Assembly: GCA_001898145.1 (NCBI GenBank)
Contig: MKSR01000012.1
Location: 434,001-498,000 of the forward strand
Source: Dyadobacter sp. 50-39
Lineage (GTDB): Bacteria; Bacteroidota; Bacteroidia; Cytophagales; Spirosomataceae
Direction of reading: 5' to 3'
DNA: 64,000 bases
This document shows positions 54,295-63,998 of the stretch, piece by piece. The position numbers were made by a program, and so were the translations under genes. The notes beneath the pieces are model-generated. The model made no database searches. It was not told the origin of the DNA and saw only the letters and a list, made by a program, of their open reading frames with translations. Each line of letters starts with the position of its first letter. The stretch's first letter is position 1.

Positions 54295-55665
54295 TTAAAA
54301 AGGTGGGAACTTCAAAATGAAGGTCGTGCCACTACCCAGTGCAGACTCCACTTCGATGGTCGCGCCCTGCATGTTGATGATGCGTTTGGTGAGCGCAAGG
54401 CCAATGCCGTAGCCGGCCTTGCTGATGGTCGACTGGCTGCGGTAGAAGGTGTCGAAAATGTAGGGCAGCTCTTCCTGCGCAATGCCGATGCCCATGTCGC
54501 GGAAGTAAATTATGATCAGCCTGTTCTTGATTTCGAGAAAGACGTTGCACGTCTTATCGGGCGAATACTTGCAGGCATTGTCCATCAGGTTCAGGAAAGC
54601 CGTTCTGAGCAGGCTTTCGTCACCGAAGCGTTTCAGCTGTTCCTCATCCTCGGGGATTTTGTCGTAATGGATGTGTACCTGGTAACCCGGGTTTTTCTGC
54701 TGTACCGACCCCTTCGCCTGCCACAACACCTCGTCGATGCGGATCTTCGAAAACGTCACCCGGAATGCATTCTCCTCCGTACGCGCGAGTTCGAGCAGTC
54801 GGTTGACAAGCTCGTTCATTTCCTTGGCTTCCGACCAGATGCCTTTCAATGCATCCTGGTAATCGGCCGGCGAACGTTCCTTCATCAGGCTCAGCTCCGC
54901 CTCGCTCATGATGAGCGCCAACGGCGTACGCAGCTCGTGCGACGCGTGCGAGACGAAATTTTTCTGCGCCACAAATGCGATTTCAAGCCGGGTGAGCATT
55001 TGGTTGAACGTCTCGGCCAGCAGGGCAAGCTCGTCCTTTTCACGGCCCACCCGCACTTTTTCATGCAGGTTACCCGCCGAAATGTTGTTGACCTGGTCGA
55101 TAATGTCTGCCACGGGCTTAATAGCGTCGTTTGAAAACTGCCAGCCTGCAACTCCTACCAATATCATCGACAGCAGCCAGCCGATCAGCAGGATTTCGCG
55201 CAGTCGGTTCAGCTGGTTCATGCCCAGGTAGTCGTTCGCGATCACGGCCACGACCCACGGCTTGCGGTGATCCTGCAAGATATGCCGGATGATGATCACC
55301 TCTTTTTTCTGATGTTTGGTATGGATTTCCTTTCCGGCCCGCGCTTCGGTGAGCATCGGTTTGGAAAGCCTGAAATGCTCTTTCCCGCTCACGAATATGA
55401 CCGAGTCCGAACCGTCGTAAATGGTGATCTCCTCGTCGAGCAGGATGGTTTTATTCTCCTTTTCGATCTTTTCAATGTCGGCCTTACTGATGCCTTGGCT
55501 CGCTTCCACGAGCTGCGCGATGGTCTGGCCCCGCTCGTTGAGGAAAGAATAGAACTGCCGTTCGCGGTACTGGTCGTAGAAAAAGTAAATGGCAACGCAA
55601 AACAGCGCCATGATGGAGCCTACCAGCATGGTAAAGAGCAACGTCAGGCGCGTTTTGATATTCAT
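54295..55665 (-). CDS. Membrane sensor histidine kinase
   Basis: A 456-residue kinase of the same build as the one at 30263: TM1 (about 8-30), periplasmic sensor (31-158), TM2 (about 159-178), HAMP, HisKA with H243 in FVSHASHELRTPLA, and HATPase with LMDNACKYSPD, DMGIGIAQEELP and GYGIGLALTKRI. The kinase core is closely similar to its paralogue while the periplasmic part is different. Its start overlaps the stop of the response regulator gene by ATGA. No transporter or obvious target operon is adjacent. Confidence 0.94.
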   Translation of the reverse strand: MNIKTRLTLLFTMLVGSIMALFCVAIYFFYDQYRERQFYSFLNERGQTIAQLVEASQGISKADIEKIEKENKTILLDEEITIYDGSDSVIFVSGKEHFRLSKPMLTEARAGKEIHTKHQKKEVIIIRHILQDHRKPWVVAVIANDYLGMNQLNRLREILLIGWLLSMILVGVAGWQFSNDAIKPVADIIDQVNNISAGNLHEKVRVGREKDELALLAETFNQMLTRLEIAFVAQKNFVSHASHELRTPLALIMSEAELSLMKERSPADYQDALKGIWSEAKEMNELVNRLLELARTEENAFRVTFSKIRIDEVLWQAKGSVQQKNPGYQVHIHYDKIPEDEEQLKRFGDESLLRTAFLNLMDNACKYSPDKTCNVFLEIKNRLIIIYFRDMGIGIAQEELPYIFDTFYRSQSTISKAGYGIGLALTKRIINMQGATIEVESALGSGTTFILKFPPF

Positions 55666-56339
55666 TCTTCCTTGAAAATGTAGCCCATCCCTACCACCGT
55701 GTGGATCAGCTTGGTAGGATAGTCCTTGTCCACTTTTTTACGAAGGAAATTGATATACACGTCAATCACATTGGTACCGGTATCGAAACGAATGTCCCAC
55801 ACCTGCTCGGCAATGTCCACGCGGGACACTACACGTCCCCGATTGCGCATGAGGTATTCCAGCAATGCAAATTCTTTGGCGGTGAGATCGATGCGGTTAC
55901 CGCCCCGCCTGGCCACTTTTTCGTCGAGGTTCAATTCGAGGTCGGCGAGCGTGAGCACCTGGCTGGACTGCTCGCGGGCGCTGTTGCGCTGGGAGAGCAC
56001 TTTGATACGCGCGATGAGTTCACGGAATTCGAATGGCTTGACCAGGTAATCGTCTCCTCCGGCTTCAAAACCGTCGAGCTTATCGTCGATCGTTCCCAAC
56101 GCGGTCAGAAAAAGAATTGGGGTCGTAAGACCGTCGGCGCGGAGCTGCTTGGCAAGGTCGTAGCCATTGAGCAGCGGCAGGTTTACATCCAGAATGATCA
56201 CGTCGAACCGGTAGTTGGAAGCCATTTTCTTACCGACTTGTCCGTCGTAAGCCAGTTCTACTTCCCACGATTGTTCTTCGAGGCCTCTTTTCAGGAAGCC
56301 CGCCAGTTTCGGTTCGTCTTCTACGATTAGTATTTTCAT
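55662..56339 (-). CDS. OmpR-family response regulator
   Basis: A 225-residue regulator with receiver (E7-D8-E9, D51 in IILDVNLPLL, T in FLTALGT, K in YLVKPFEFREL) and winged helix (NRIDLTAKEFALLEYL; NVIDVYINFLRKKVDK). The pair with the kinase is translationally coupled (4-bp overlap). It is a paralogue of the regulator at 29570. The target genes are not evident from the context; the pair stands alone between two terminators. Confidence 0.94.
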   Translation of the reverse strand: MKILIVEDEPKLAGFLKRGLEEQSWEVELAYDGQVGKKMASNYRFDVIILDVNLPLLNGYDLAKQLRADGLTTPILFLTALGTIDDKLDGFEAGGDDYLVKPFEFRELIARIKVLSQRNSAREQSSQVLTLADLELNLDEKVARRGGNRIDLTAKEFALLEYLMRNRGRVVSRVDIAEQVWDIRFDTGTNVIDVYINFLRKKVDKDYPTKLIHTVVGMGYIFKEE

Positions 56340-56387
56340 AGGATGAGCAAGCGGTTTAAAGTGCCAAATGTTGCACAGATTTTTGCT

Positions 56388-56425
56388 TAAAAAAAGGCTG
56401 CCCGAAATATCGGACAGCCTTTTCG
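56388..56425. terminator. Terminator between the DinB-like gene and the two-component genes
   Basis: AAAAGGCTG-C-CCGA / TCGG-A-CAGCCTTTT with loop AATA and one mismatch, flanked by A on one side and T on the other. On the minus strand it ends the DinB-like gene. Confidence 0.8.
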
Positions 56426-56550
56426 TCTATATCCACACCATTGGAACGTTGGCATTTTTCAACATCCGACGCTCCATTATAATGCAAAATATAAAATTTA
56501 AATTATAAACAATAGGTAGTAGCCTATTTTTACAAAATTTCATGTAAGTA

Positions 56551-57111
56551 TCAGTAATAATCTGCGGAATTATCATAGTCAGAACGGTCGCCAAAGGCAC
56601 CGTAGTCATCATCCTCTTCCGTGCGCATGGCCTTTGCTGCTTTTTTAATGAGTCCGATCTGACCGGCGTGGTACACGTCGTGCTGGATCACCCCGTGTAT
56701 CAATGTATAGTAGGAGTAGTCACGGCCCGGCACGAATTCTTCCAGGAAGCTGTCGTCCTCGATCTTTTCCAGTTCCGAAATCAACTCTTCCTGCGAAAGG
56801 CTGAGCTCCATCTGGATCGCCTCCCATTCGAATTCATCCACTACCGGAAATTTCTTCCAGTCCTTATCCTGCGTCTTGATATCAAACTCGGCATCGCCCT
56901 GTAACTTGCGCACTGCGAAAATACGCCAGGTGGTCATGTGGTATACGATTTCTGCGATGGAGTGGGTATTGCTGCTCAGGCGCGTTTCCGCGATTTTCGG
57001 CGTTACGTCGCGCAATGCCTCCACGACTGACGGTCCATACCATGCCTCTTCGCTTTCATAGGTGTCGTTGAGTACATCTATAATTCTTAAAATCTCTTCT
57101 TTTGCTTCCAT
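56551..57111 (-). CDS. DinB-like (YfiT/four-helix) protein
   Basis: A 186-residue soluble protein of the DinB superfamily, a four-helix bundle with a three-His metal site. Likely metal ligands are His in HSIAEIVYHMTTWR and HDVYHAGQIGLIK, spaced as in the family. Members include thiol transferases that use bacillithiol or mycothiol, but many, as here, have no known reaction. The C-terminus is acidic and ends RSDYDNSADYY. It is a single-gene unit with its own promoter and terminator. Confidence 0.85.
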   Translation of the reverse strand: MEAKEEILRIIDVLNDTYESEEAWYGPSVVEALRDVTPKIAETRLSSNTHSIAEIVYHMTTWRIFAVRKLQGDAEFDIKTQDKDWKKFPVVDEFEWEAIQMELSLSQEELISELEKIEDDSFLEEFVPGRDYSYYTLIHGVIQHDVYHAGQIGLIKKAAKAMRTEEDDDYGAFGDRSDYDNSADYY

Positions 57112-57131
57112 ATGATTAGATTAAACAGCTG

Positions 57132-57166
57132 CAAATTTACGGGGATTCGGACGAAGATTATCCAAA
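57132..57166 (-). promoter_or_regulatory. Promoter candidate of the DinB-like gene
   Basis: On the minus strand TAAATTTG (57139-57132) matches TAnnTTTG and TTTG (57166-57163) lies 23 bp upstream, a slightly long spacer. It is 21 bp before the ATG at 57111. Confidence 0.5.
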
Positions 57167-57420
57167 TGTGTTTTCAATATTAAAGAGACATTTTACCGGG
57201 TTCCATACTCTCCTGAAACACTGGGGAAAGAGTTGAAATTATCGTTTCTTCCGGAGCGGTGCATCGCTGCCTGCGGAACCACGCATTGCAACCAATCGAT
57301 AGCCGGAGCAGTCTCCGTTTTACCGGCACGACATTTGAAAAAATGGCGCTGCCGACACAGGAAGATAAAATCTTCAAATTCAATTTTCGTTTATTTAACA
57401 AATTTTAAAATACAACTCAA
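57167..57420. other. Non-coding gap before the three-gene envelope operon
   Basis: With the DinB-like promoter this forms a gap of about 309 bp between divergent genes. I see no tRNA, strong hairpin or clear TAnnTTTG promoter on the plus strand. The last 60 bp before the ATG at 57421 are AT-rich. Confidence 0.5.
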
Positions 57421-58032
57421 ATGTTCAAGAAAGCCTCTTTCCTCTTACTGATCATCGGCTTCGGGTTGATGTCGTGTTCGAAAGACCCGATCAGCGACCT
57501 GTCCAATGAGGAGTCGTTGGTATACATTACAAATCACGACCAATCGGCCAACTTCGCCCAGTACAAGACATTCAGCATTGTAGATTCGGTGCTGATCGTC
57601 GAAAATAACCGCGCCGGCGCTTCACTGGACGATATCGACCGCGCCATGCTCCAGGGCCTTATCAAAAATATGGAAGCAATGGGATACAAATACGTAGGCC
57701 GCAAGGAAAATCCCGACGTCGGCATCAACGTATCGTGGATCACCAATACTTATCTCAACGTGGTTTCGCAACCGCTTTCTTCCTATTACGGCGGGTATTG
57801 GGGCGGTTATGGCTACGGTTACCCGAGCTATTACAGTTACTACGAAACCAGCGAAAGCTCCTGGCTGATTTCGATGCTCGACTTCAAAAATCCAAAGACC
57901 ACGGCGTCGGGCAAAACTTTCAATGTGATCTGGGATGCGCAAATCCGCGGTGCGGCCATCGGCGACCAGAAACTCGTAGACAAAATGGCGGATTCCATTT
58001 TCGGCCAATCCGGTTATCTCAAAATCAAGTAA
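57421..58032 (+). CDS. DUF4136 lipoprotein
   Basis: A 203-residue lipoprotein: MFKKASFLLLIIGFGLMSC is a signal with lipobox LMSC. The body fits DUF4136 (ANFAQYKTFSIVDSVL, GYKYVGRKENPDVGINVSW, IWDAQIRGAAIGDQKLVDKM). A low-complexity Gly/Tyr segment (YYGGYWGGYGYGYPSYYSYY, about 122-141) interrupts the fold and is probably an exposed loop. Function of the family is unknown. The next gene begins 3 bp after the stop, and all three genes to 60874 are one operon. Confidence 0.87.
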   Translation: MFKKASFLLLIIGFGLMSCSKDPISDLSNEESLVYITNHDQSANFAQYKTFSIVDSVLIVENNRAGASLDDIDRAMLQGLIKNMEAMGYKYVGRKENPDVGINVSWITNTYLNVVSQPLSSYYGGYWGGYGYGYPSYYSYYETSESSWLISMLDFKNPKTTASGKTFNVIWDAQIRGAAIGDQKLVDKMADSIFGQSGYLKIK

Positions 58033-58035
58033 AAA

Positions 58036-58695
58036 ATGAAACGCATCATCCTCATTGCCCTTTTCTTTGGAAGTGTTCTGCCCGCATTGGCGCAGGAAAA
58101 ACCAAAATTATATACCATCGCCTCCCCGTTTGAACGGTACACTTATTTCCTCGCCACCGCACGTTATACGGTAGGCGTGCCGATGGGCTCTTTCAAGGAC
58201 AATTACATCGATAAGACCTCTTTCCAGAATGCCTCCATTTCCATCGAATGGGTACTGAGAAACTCCCCGGTTTCGATTGGCGGTGAAATCGGCTCGACGT
58301 ATTTCGAGAAACGCGTACCGCGGGCATTGTACGAAGGCCAGGAGGGCACTATTTCTGCCGTGCAGACACGCACCGTATCGCAATACCCTGTCGAGCTGTT
58401 CGCAAACTACCATTTCCTGCCCCGTAATTCGCAGGTGCAGCCTTACGTGCAGATCAGCGCCGGTGCGAGCATTCTGGATTATACGGTCTACTATGGAACG
58501 CTGTCGACCCAGGATCAAAAGATCCGCTTCAAATACGGCATCGGCGCCGGTTCCAAATTTTTGTTCAAAAAGGACGGGACGTTCGGCCTCGATGTGCGTG
58601 TCAAATATGATGGCACGGCTTACAAATATGACTACATCGACAAGGGCATATCATCCGTGAACGGTTCGATAGGCCTATTCTATCGTTGGTGGTAA
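58036..58695 (+). CDS. Small outer-membrane beta-barrel protein
   Basis: A 219-residue exported protein with signal peptide MKRIILIALFFGSVLPALA|QE. The mature part has alternating strands (FLATARYTVGVPMGSF, VSIGGEIGSTYFEKRV, VQPYVQISAGASILDYTV, FGLDVRVKYDGTAYKYDY) and ends GLFYRWW, aromatic as in barrel proteins. It resembles the OmpW/OprF-like eight-strand type in layout. No ligand or partner is recognised. It is the middle gene of an operon, 3 bp after a DUF4136 lipoprotein and 10 bp before a large unknown protein. Confidence 0.8.
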   Translation: MKRIILIALFFGSVLPALAQEKPKLYTIASPFERYTYFLATARYTVGVPMGSFKDNYIDKTSFQNASISIEWVLRNSPVSIGGEIGSTYFEKRVPRALYEGQEGTISAVQTRTVSQYPVELFANYHFLPRNSQVQPYVQISAGASILDYTVYYGTLSTQDQKIRFKYGIGAGSKFLFKKDGTFGLDVRVKYDGTAYKYDYIDKGISSVNGSIGLFYRWW

Positions 58696-58705
58696 ACAAC
58701 GCATC

Positions 58706-60874
58706 GTGACACAAAAAAAGAAGGTTTTGACCAAAACATCGCTTCTCTGGGTTAGTGGTATTCTTGCATTCCTGATCGGTTCCGGGCTTTGGGCCTGGAA
58801 CCGTTTTGGTCCCAGCAGCCACAAATCTTACGACCAGGTAAATGACAACTTTCCCCTGGCGCGCACGCTGGACTCCGCTTCCCACGCCTGTGACCTAACG
58901 ATCCGGCGGTACCGCCAGATCGGCCGCGAAATGCAGTTCGAGCTGGCAGCCAATGCGGGCGGACTTTCACCCTATGACGTAAAAATCACCCAGAACGGTA
59001 AAACGCAAACCTTCCAGTCCGTAGCGCACCGCTACGGTACGTGGCTTACGCTTTCCGATGTTCAACTCAACGGGGGCGAAGCGCAAATCCAGGTTTCCAG
59101 CCTTGGCCAGCAAGGCTGCCAGACAACCGCTGCATTCAATTTCGAGTCGGCTATGGCCAGCGAGGTCGTAAATTCCAAGGAATGGATACGGCAGGGAAGT
59201 AAGGACAACTGGCTCGATGTGCGGCCCATTCGCAAAGACGGCAAGCTTTTCCTCCGCGACTTTGCCAACTATCATGACAGCCGCACGAAAGTGGTCATGA
59301 TCGACGGCATTGTGGTGCAGGGACTGGAAAATGGGATCGAGGTGAAACCAGGCTATTTGTACTCCGTTACAGCCCGCTGGATCGACGCTCCATACAACGA
59401 CTGGTGGAATGCCGGCAAAAACCGCACTGTGCGCCAGCAGAATGTTTACATTGCCGGCAAACCGGAACAAGCTTCGGCCAATGCACTTACCCGCATCGGC
59501 ATTCCCGAGTGGTTTTCGCCTTCACGCACCATCAATGTCGATTTTGATACCAAATTCCCCGAATTTGAACCGATTAAGGGCAAGCTGGTGATGCAATACC
59601 GGCTGAACAACTACGTGCCGTCCGATAATTATTACAAACGGGGGATCGGGTATCTGTCCAACACCGAAAAAGAATATCCTGCTGAAAAACTGCATTACAC
59701 GGCAACGCCCAATTACTTCGGAGATAAAGACGAAAAATGGTTTGCAAGTCTTTCCAAAGAGCAGGTTGAGGCACTGGCAGGCGTTCCGGGGTTCGGGGTG
59801 TATGCCTATGACTTTGAGTTCTGGAGTCAGCATTATTCCAAAGAAGTGCTTCAACGGCTGATCTGGTTTTCGAGGGTGGTAAGAAAGAACCATCCGAATA
59901 TGCACTTAATGGATTATTGGGGCGGCGGCGCTTACACCAATCCGCATATCAATACCGTCGGCGGAAAAAACCTGAAGGATTTCATCAAAGAATACAGCGA
60001 GCCGAAAGCCAACAACCCGAATTTCGATCCGCTGCCGAACGGCGATAGCTTCCGGGACATATTCAATACTGTGCCGATTGATGTGTATCCCAAGCCGATG
60101 TTTGCAATTGATAATGCGGGCAACTCGCCCAATAACTTCGTGCTGCTATCAGCCATTCACTCGCTTCGCATTAACAAGCTCCTGCCCTACCAGAAAAATA
60201 ACAAGTTCATCTTCTACGGCTGGAATCGCTACATGCCTTTGTACAAAGACCCGATCGTGCCGTGGAACTACCAGCTCACCGATCCGAAAGGCGAACTGAT
60301 CATGAACCAGCTCGAAATGATGCCTGCCAGCCAGGCGCTGAGCTTTTCGCTGTTCTCGCTCATCCTTTTCGATGGCTATTACCTCTGGCACGACGGCGCC
60401 CCAAGCGCGAAAAACCCGAATGCCTACAAACTATCGAAAGATATGTGGGGCTGGGGCTATGAATGGTACCCGGCCGACGGCAAAACGCCGGAAAGCGAAG
60501 TGGGCCGCAACACCACGGGTGGAACGGCGGCACCATACTGGGATTTCCCGACCGAATATTACGCGCTGGGTAACTGGATGGCCAAGCAGGTGGAGGACGT
60601 AATTACGGGTGGTCAGAACCAGGACCTGGCATTCCAGCTGAACGGGCAATGGGTGCAACCTAAAAAAGAGCAGGCACTACTGGCTATCGACGGCAAGCAA
60701 CCGTTCGTGACTGCGATCGTAAAAGGCAATCAGATTGTGGTGCTGGCGGTCGATTCGTTCCAGCAGCCATCGGCCCAGCGAAAAATGAAGGTACGGCTCC
60801 CTGATGGCGTGGAGGCGGAAGTTGAGCTCTACGGCAACTGGCCTTCGCTCTACCGCGGGACTTTGAAGAAGTAG
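58706..60874 (+). CDS. Large membrane-anchored protein of unknown family, TIM-barrel-like
   Basis: A 722-residue protein with a GTG start 10 bp after the previous stop. The N-terminus KKKVLTKTSLLWVSGILAF is a signal-anchor helix (about 12-32). Residues about 40-260 look beta-rich (two Cys at 62 and 137 may pair). The rest has many Trp/Tyr and alternating helix/strand sequences of a (beta/alpha)8 type (GVYAYDFEFWSQHY, HLMDYWGGGAY, FIFYGWNRYMPLY, LFDGYYLWHDGAP), suggesting a carbohydrate-active or related enzyme in the periplasm. Acidic residues in YDFEFW and FDGYYLW are possible catalytic candidates. I do not recognise a named family. Confidence 0.8.
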   Translation: MTQKKKVLTKTSLLWVSGILAFLIGSGLWAWNRFGPSSHKSYDQVNDNFPLARTLDSASHACDLTIRRYRQIGREMQFELAANAGGLSPYDVKITQNGKTQTFQSVAHRYGTWLTLSDVQLNGGEAQIQVSSLGQQGCQTTAAFNFESAMASEVVNSKEWIRQGSKDNWLDVRPIRKDGKLFLRDFANYHDSRTKVVMIDGIVVQGLENGIEVKPGYLYSVTARWIDAPYNDWWNAGKNRTVRQQNVYIAGKPEQASANALTRIGIPEWFSPSRTINVDFDTKFPEFEPIKGKLVMQYRLNNYVPSDNYYKRGIGYLSNTEKEYPAEKLHYTATPNYFGDKDEKWFASLSKEQVEALAGVPGFGVYAYDFEFWSQHYSKEVLQRLIWFSRVVRKNHPNMHLMDYWGGGAYTNPHINTVGGKNLKDFIKEYSEPKANNPNFDPLPNGDSFRDIFNTVPIDVYPKPMFAIDNAGNSPNNFVLLSAIHSLRINKLLPYQKNNKFIFYGWNRYMPLYKDPIVPWNYQLTDPKGELIMNQLEMMPASQALSFSLFSLILFDGYYLWHDGAPSAKNPNAYKLSKDMWGWGYEWYPADGKTPESEVGRNTTGGTAAPYWDFPTEYYALGNWMAKQVEDVITGGQNQDLAFQLNGQWVQPKKEQALLAIDGKQPFVTAIVKGNQIVVLAVDSFQQPSAQRKMKVRLPDGVEAEVELYGNWPSLYRGTLKK

Positions 60875-60887
60875 TTTTTCGAATGCA

Positions 60888-60934
60888 TTTAAAAGCAGAA
60901 AGCTCGCCGATTAAGCGAGCTTTCTGCTTTTAAA
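60888..60934. terminator. Bidirectional terminator with a perfect 20-bp stem
   Basis: TTTAAAAGCAGAAAGCTCGC (60888-60907) pairs perfectly with 60915-60934 around a 7-nt loop. A-rich and T-rich stem ends serve both the operon ending at 60874 and the convergent pheA gene. Confidence 0.92.
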
Positions 60935-60943
60935 TACTCCATA

Positions 60944-62017
60944 TCAGGCGACTCTTACGTAGCTTCCGAGCCATTTCAGGTGCGTTCCGTACTTGTGCAT
61001 GATCTCCTGCACCTGCGGGTCGTCCATGTGCCCGAGGAACTCCACGAGAAACCACGCCCGGAAAGAAGCTTCGCCGCGCAATGGCCGGCTTTCGATCTTG
61101 GTAAGGTTAATGCCGCGATCGTTGAAATCTTTCAAAAATTCATACAACACACCGGGCCGATTGGTATTGGGCAGGTTGGCGATGATGGTCGTCTTGTCGT
61201 CGGCGCTCTTCATATTGGTGAAATCTTTGGCCAGGATCAGAAAACGCGTCTGGTTCTGATCGCTGTCTTCGATATTGTCGAAAAGAATGGGTACACCGAA
61301 AAGTCTCGCCGAAATCGAGGAGCAAATGGCAGCCGCCTCCGGTTCTTCCGAAGCAAGTTTCGCTGCTTTGGAAGTAGAATCCACCGCAATGAGCTCGATT
61401 CCCATACCTTCCAGGTATTCGCTGATAAACTTGCCGCATTGCCGGAATGCAATGTCTTTGGAATAAATCCTTTTGATGGATTTGAGGCTATCCGATTGCG
61501 ACGCGAAAGTAAAATGCACTTTCAGCAGCACTTCCGCGACGATCGAAAGGTTTTTCTCCCGAAGAAAATCCACTGTTTCTACGACAATGCCTTCTTGATT
61601 GTTTTCAATAGGCACCACACCGAACTTGGCACGGCCCGTTTCCACGCTTTCAAATACCGAATGGATCGTCGGCAGCACCAGGTATTCGCTCATTGCCCCA
61701 AAACGGCCTTCCGCGGCCTGGTGTGTGAAACTTCCTTCCGGCCCAAGGTAGGACACCCTCTCCGGCAATTCCAGATTGCGGGAAACGGCAAAAATTTCGA
61801 AGAAAATGGCATCGATCGCCTGGCGGGTGAGTAACCCGGTATTGTGTCTGGCCAGCCGGTCGAGGATTTGTTTTTCTCTTTCGGGGCGGTAAATGATCGA
61901 CTGGGATGACCGTTTCAGCTCGCCTACCTTTTTAACAAGCTCCATACGCTCGTTCAAAATGCTCAGCAACTGGTCGTCGAGCCCATCGATCCTGTTTCTT
62001 AAATCCTGTAATTCCAC
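60944..62017 (-). CDS. pheA: Bifunctional chorismate mutase / prephenate dehydratase
   Basis: A 357-residue P-protein for phenylalanine synthesis. The N-terminal AroQ chorismate mutase (1-85; LRNRIDGLDDQLLSILNERM, RPEREKQIL) is fused to prephenate dehydratase (about 90-275; YLGPEGSFTHQAAEG, GVVPIENNQEGIV) and an ACT domain (about 280-357) with the feedback-binding ESRPLRGEASFRAWF. It makes phenylpyruvate from chorismate and should be inhibited by Phe. The start is GTG 62017; an ATG at 62025 is out of frame. Order CM-PDT-ACT is the common one. Confidence 0.95.
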   Translation of the reverse strand: MELQDLRNRIDGLDDQLLSILNERMELVKKVGELKRSSQSIIYRPEREKQILDRLARHNTGLLTRQAIDAIFFEIFAVSRNLELPERVSYLGPEGSFTHQAAEGRFGAMSEYLVLPTIHSVFESVETGRAKFGVVPIENNQEGIVVETVDFLREKNLSIVAEVLLKVHFTFASQSDSLKSIKRIYSKDIAFRQCGKFISEYLEGMGIELIAVDSTSKAAKLASEEPEAAAICSSISARLFGVPILFDNIEDSDQNQTRFLILAKDFTNMKSADDKTTIIANLPNTNRPGVLYEFLKDFNDRGINLTKIESRPLRGEASFRAWFLVEFLGHMDDPQVQEIMHKYGTHLKWLGSYVRVA

Positions 62018-62126
62018 AAAGACATTTTAATAGGGTTGATCAAACCGGGAGGTGCGTTTACACTTTAAATTAAAGACCTGCCCGGGCTGATATTACTTGA
62101 CCACGTTAAAGATAATACGTTGCGGC

Positions 62127-63998
62127 CTAGCCCGCGAGCGCCAGCTCTTCCACATTCTTCTCTACTTTGAGATTATCGATAATAAAACGCTGTCTTTCAG
62201 GCGTGTTCTTACCCATAAAATAGCTTAGCAGTTTCTGGATAGAAGTGTCCTTTTGAAGGATCACCGGCTCCACGCGCATATCCTCGCCGATAAACTTCCC
62301 GAATTCCTCGGGTGAGATTTCTCCCAATCCTTTGAAGCGGGTGATTTCAGGCTTATTACCCAGCTTGTCGATCGCGGCCTGCTTTTCTTCCTCGCTGTAA
62401 CAGTAAATGGTTTCTTTCTTGTTGCGGACACGGAACAACGGCGTTTCAAGTACAAACAAATGCCCGTTCCGTACCAGGTCCGGGAAGAATTGCAGAAAGA
62501 AGGTCATCAGCAGCAGCCGGATGTGCATACCGTCCACATCGGCATCGGTAGCGATGATAATGCGGTTGAAACGCAGGTTCTCCACACCGTTTTCCACATC
62601 CAATGCGTGTTGAAGCAGGTTGAACTCCTCGTTTTCGTAGACGATCTTCTTGGTAAGCCCGAAAGAATTCAATGGCTTGCCGCGCAAACTGAATACTGCC
62701 TGGGTCTGAATATCCCGCGATTTCGTAATAGACCCGCTGGCGGAATCCCCTTCCGTGATGAAAAGGGTGGTCTCGTAACGATGGTCGTTTTTCACGTCGG
62801 TGAGGTGCAGACGGCAATCGCGGAGTTTTTTGTTATGCAAATTAGCTTTTTTGGCACGGTCGTTGGCGAGTTTCTTGATACCTGCCAGTTCCTTCCGTTC
62901 CCGCTCCGACTGCTCGATCCGCTTTTTCAATGCGTCCCGCGATTCGGGGTTCATGTGCAGGAAATTATCGAGCCTTTCTTTGACGAAATCATTTACGAAT
63001 GTCCTTACTGTCGTGCTGTTCGGATCCGGCGTGATGGTGTTGGAGCCGAGTTTGGTTTTGGTCTGCGATTCAAATACAGGCTCCTGGACGCGGATCGCGA
63101 TGGCCCCGATAATGGAGGAACGAATGTCTTCCGGAGCGTAATCTTTTCCGAAATGTTCGCGTACAGCTCTAACAACCGCTTCCCTGAATGCAGCGAGATG
63201 GGTACCTCCTTGTGTCGTATACTGACCATTCACAAAAGAGTAGTATTCTTCACCATACTGGTTACCATGAGTCATCGCCAATTCAATGTCGTCGCCCTTC
63301 AAATGAATGATCGGATAACGCAGCGATTCAGGATCGGATTTGCTTTTCAGAAGGTCGAGCAGGCCATTCTGGGAGAAGTATTTCTGTCCGTTGAAGTTGA
63401 TCGTCAACCCGGCATTCAGATAGCAGTAGTTCCAGATCATATTATCCAGGTACTGCGGGATGTAGCGGAAGTTTTTGAAAATAGTACCGTCGGGCTCAAA
63501 CGCGACATGCGTACCGTTTCGCTGACTGGTAGTTCCTTCCGGAGATTCATTCAAAAGTGCGCCCTGATTAAACTCTGCGCTTTTAGTCTTGCCGTCGCGG
63601 AACGATTGCACCTTGAAATGGCTGGAAAGCGCATTCACCGCCTTGGTACCTACACCATTCAACCCCACCGACTTCTGGAACGCGCCCGAATCGTACTTAC
63701 CGCCGGTGTTGATTTTGGAAACGCAATCCACCACCTTGCCCAACGGAATGCCGCGGCCATAATCGCGCACTTCCACACGGTGCTCGGATATTTTGATTTC
63801 TATCGTTTTGCCATTGCCCATCATGTGCTCATCGATCGAATTATCAACCACTTCCTTCACGAGCACGTAGATTCCATCGTCCACCGACGAGCCGTCGCCG
63901 AGCTTTCCGATGTACATCCCGGGCCTCAGGCGAATATGTTCTTTCCAGTCAAGCGACCGGATACTGCTCTCGTCGTATTGAACATTTGTACTTTCCAT
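62127..63998 (-). CDS. parE: Topoisomerase IV subunit B (ParE)
   Basis: A 623-residue type IIA topoisomerase ATPase subunit, complete at both ends (ATG 63998 is 2 bp from the window edge). The GHKL ATPase has E49 and DNSIDEH (52-58), GRGIPLG and [14 protein letters not shown]; the transducer follows, then the TOPRIM domain with EGDSASGS (about 415-422) and [13 protein letters not shown], and the tail. The short length, without the GyrB insert, and the overall pattern favour ParE over GyrB. With ParC it decatenates daughter chromosomes. parC is not in the window and would be expected to be elsewhere or beyond the edge. Confidence 0.92.
   Translation of the reverse strand: MESTNVQYDESSIRSLDWKEHIRLRPGMYIGKLGDGSSVDDGIYVLVKEVVDNSIDEHMMGNGKTIEIKISEHRVEVRDYGRGIPLGKVVDCVSKINTGGKYDSGAFQKSVGLNGVGTKAVNALSSHFKVQSFRDGKTKSAEFNQGALLNESPEGTTSQRNGTHVAFEPDGTIFKNFRYIPQYLDNMIWNYCYLNAGLTINFNGQKYFSQNGLLDLLKSKSDPESLRYPIIHLKGDDIELAMTHGNQYGEEYYSFVNGQYTTQGGTHLAAFREAVVRAVREHFGKDYAPEDIRSSIIGAIAIRVQEPVFESQTKTKLGSNTITPDPNSTTVRTFVNDFVKERLDNFLHMNPESRDALKKRIEQSERERKELAGIKKLANDRAKKANLHNKKLRDCRLHLTDVKNDHRYETTLFITEGDSASGSITKSRDIQTQAVFSLRGKPLNSFGLTKKIVYENEEFNLLQHALDVENGVENLRFNRIIIATDADVDGMHIRLLLMTFFLQFFPDLVRNGHLFVLETPLFRVRNKKETIYCYSEEEKQAAIDKLGNKPEITRFKGLGEISPEEFGKFIGEDMRVEPVILQKDTSIQKLLSYFMGKNTPERQRFIIDNLKVEKNVEELALAG

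Noticed and set aside
57180-57401. Minus-strand frame of 73 codons in the gap before the DUF4136 gene
   Set aside because: Basic, cysteine-scattered composition with no motif; probably chance.
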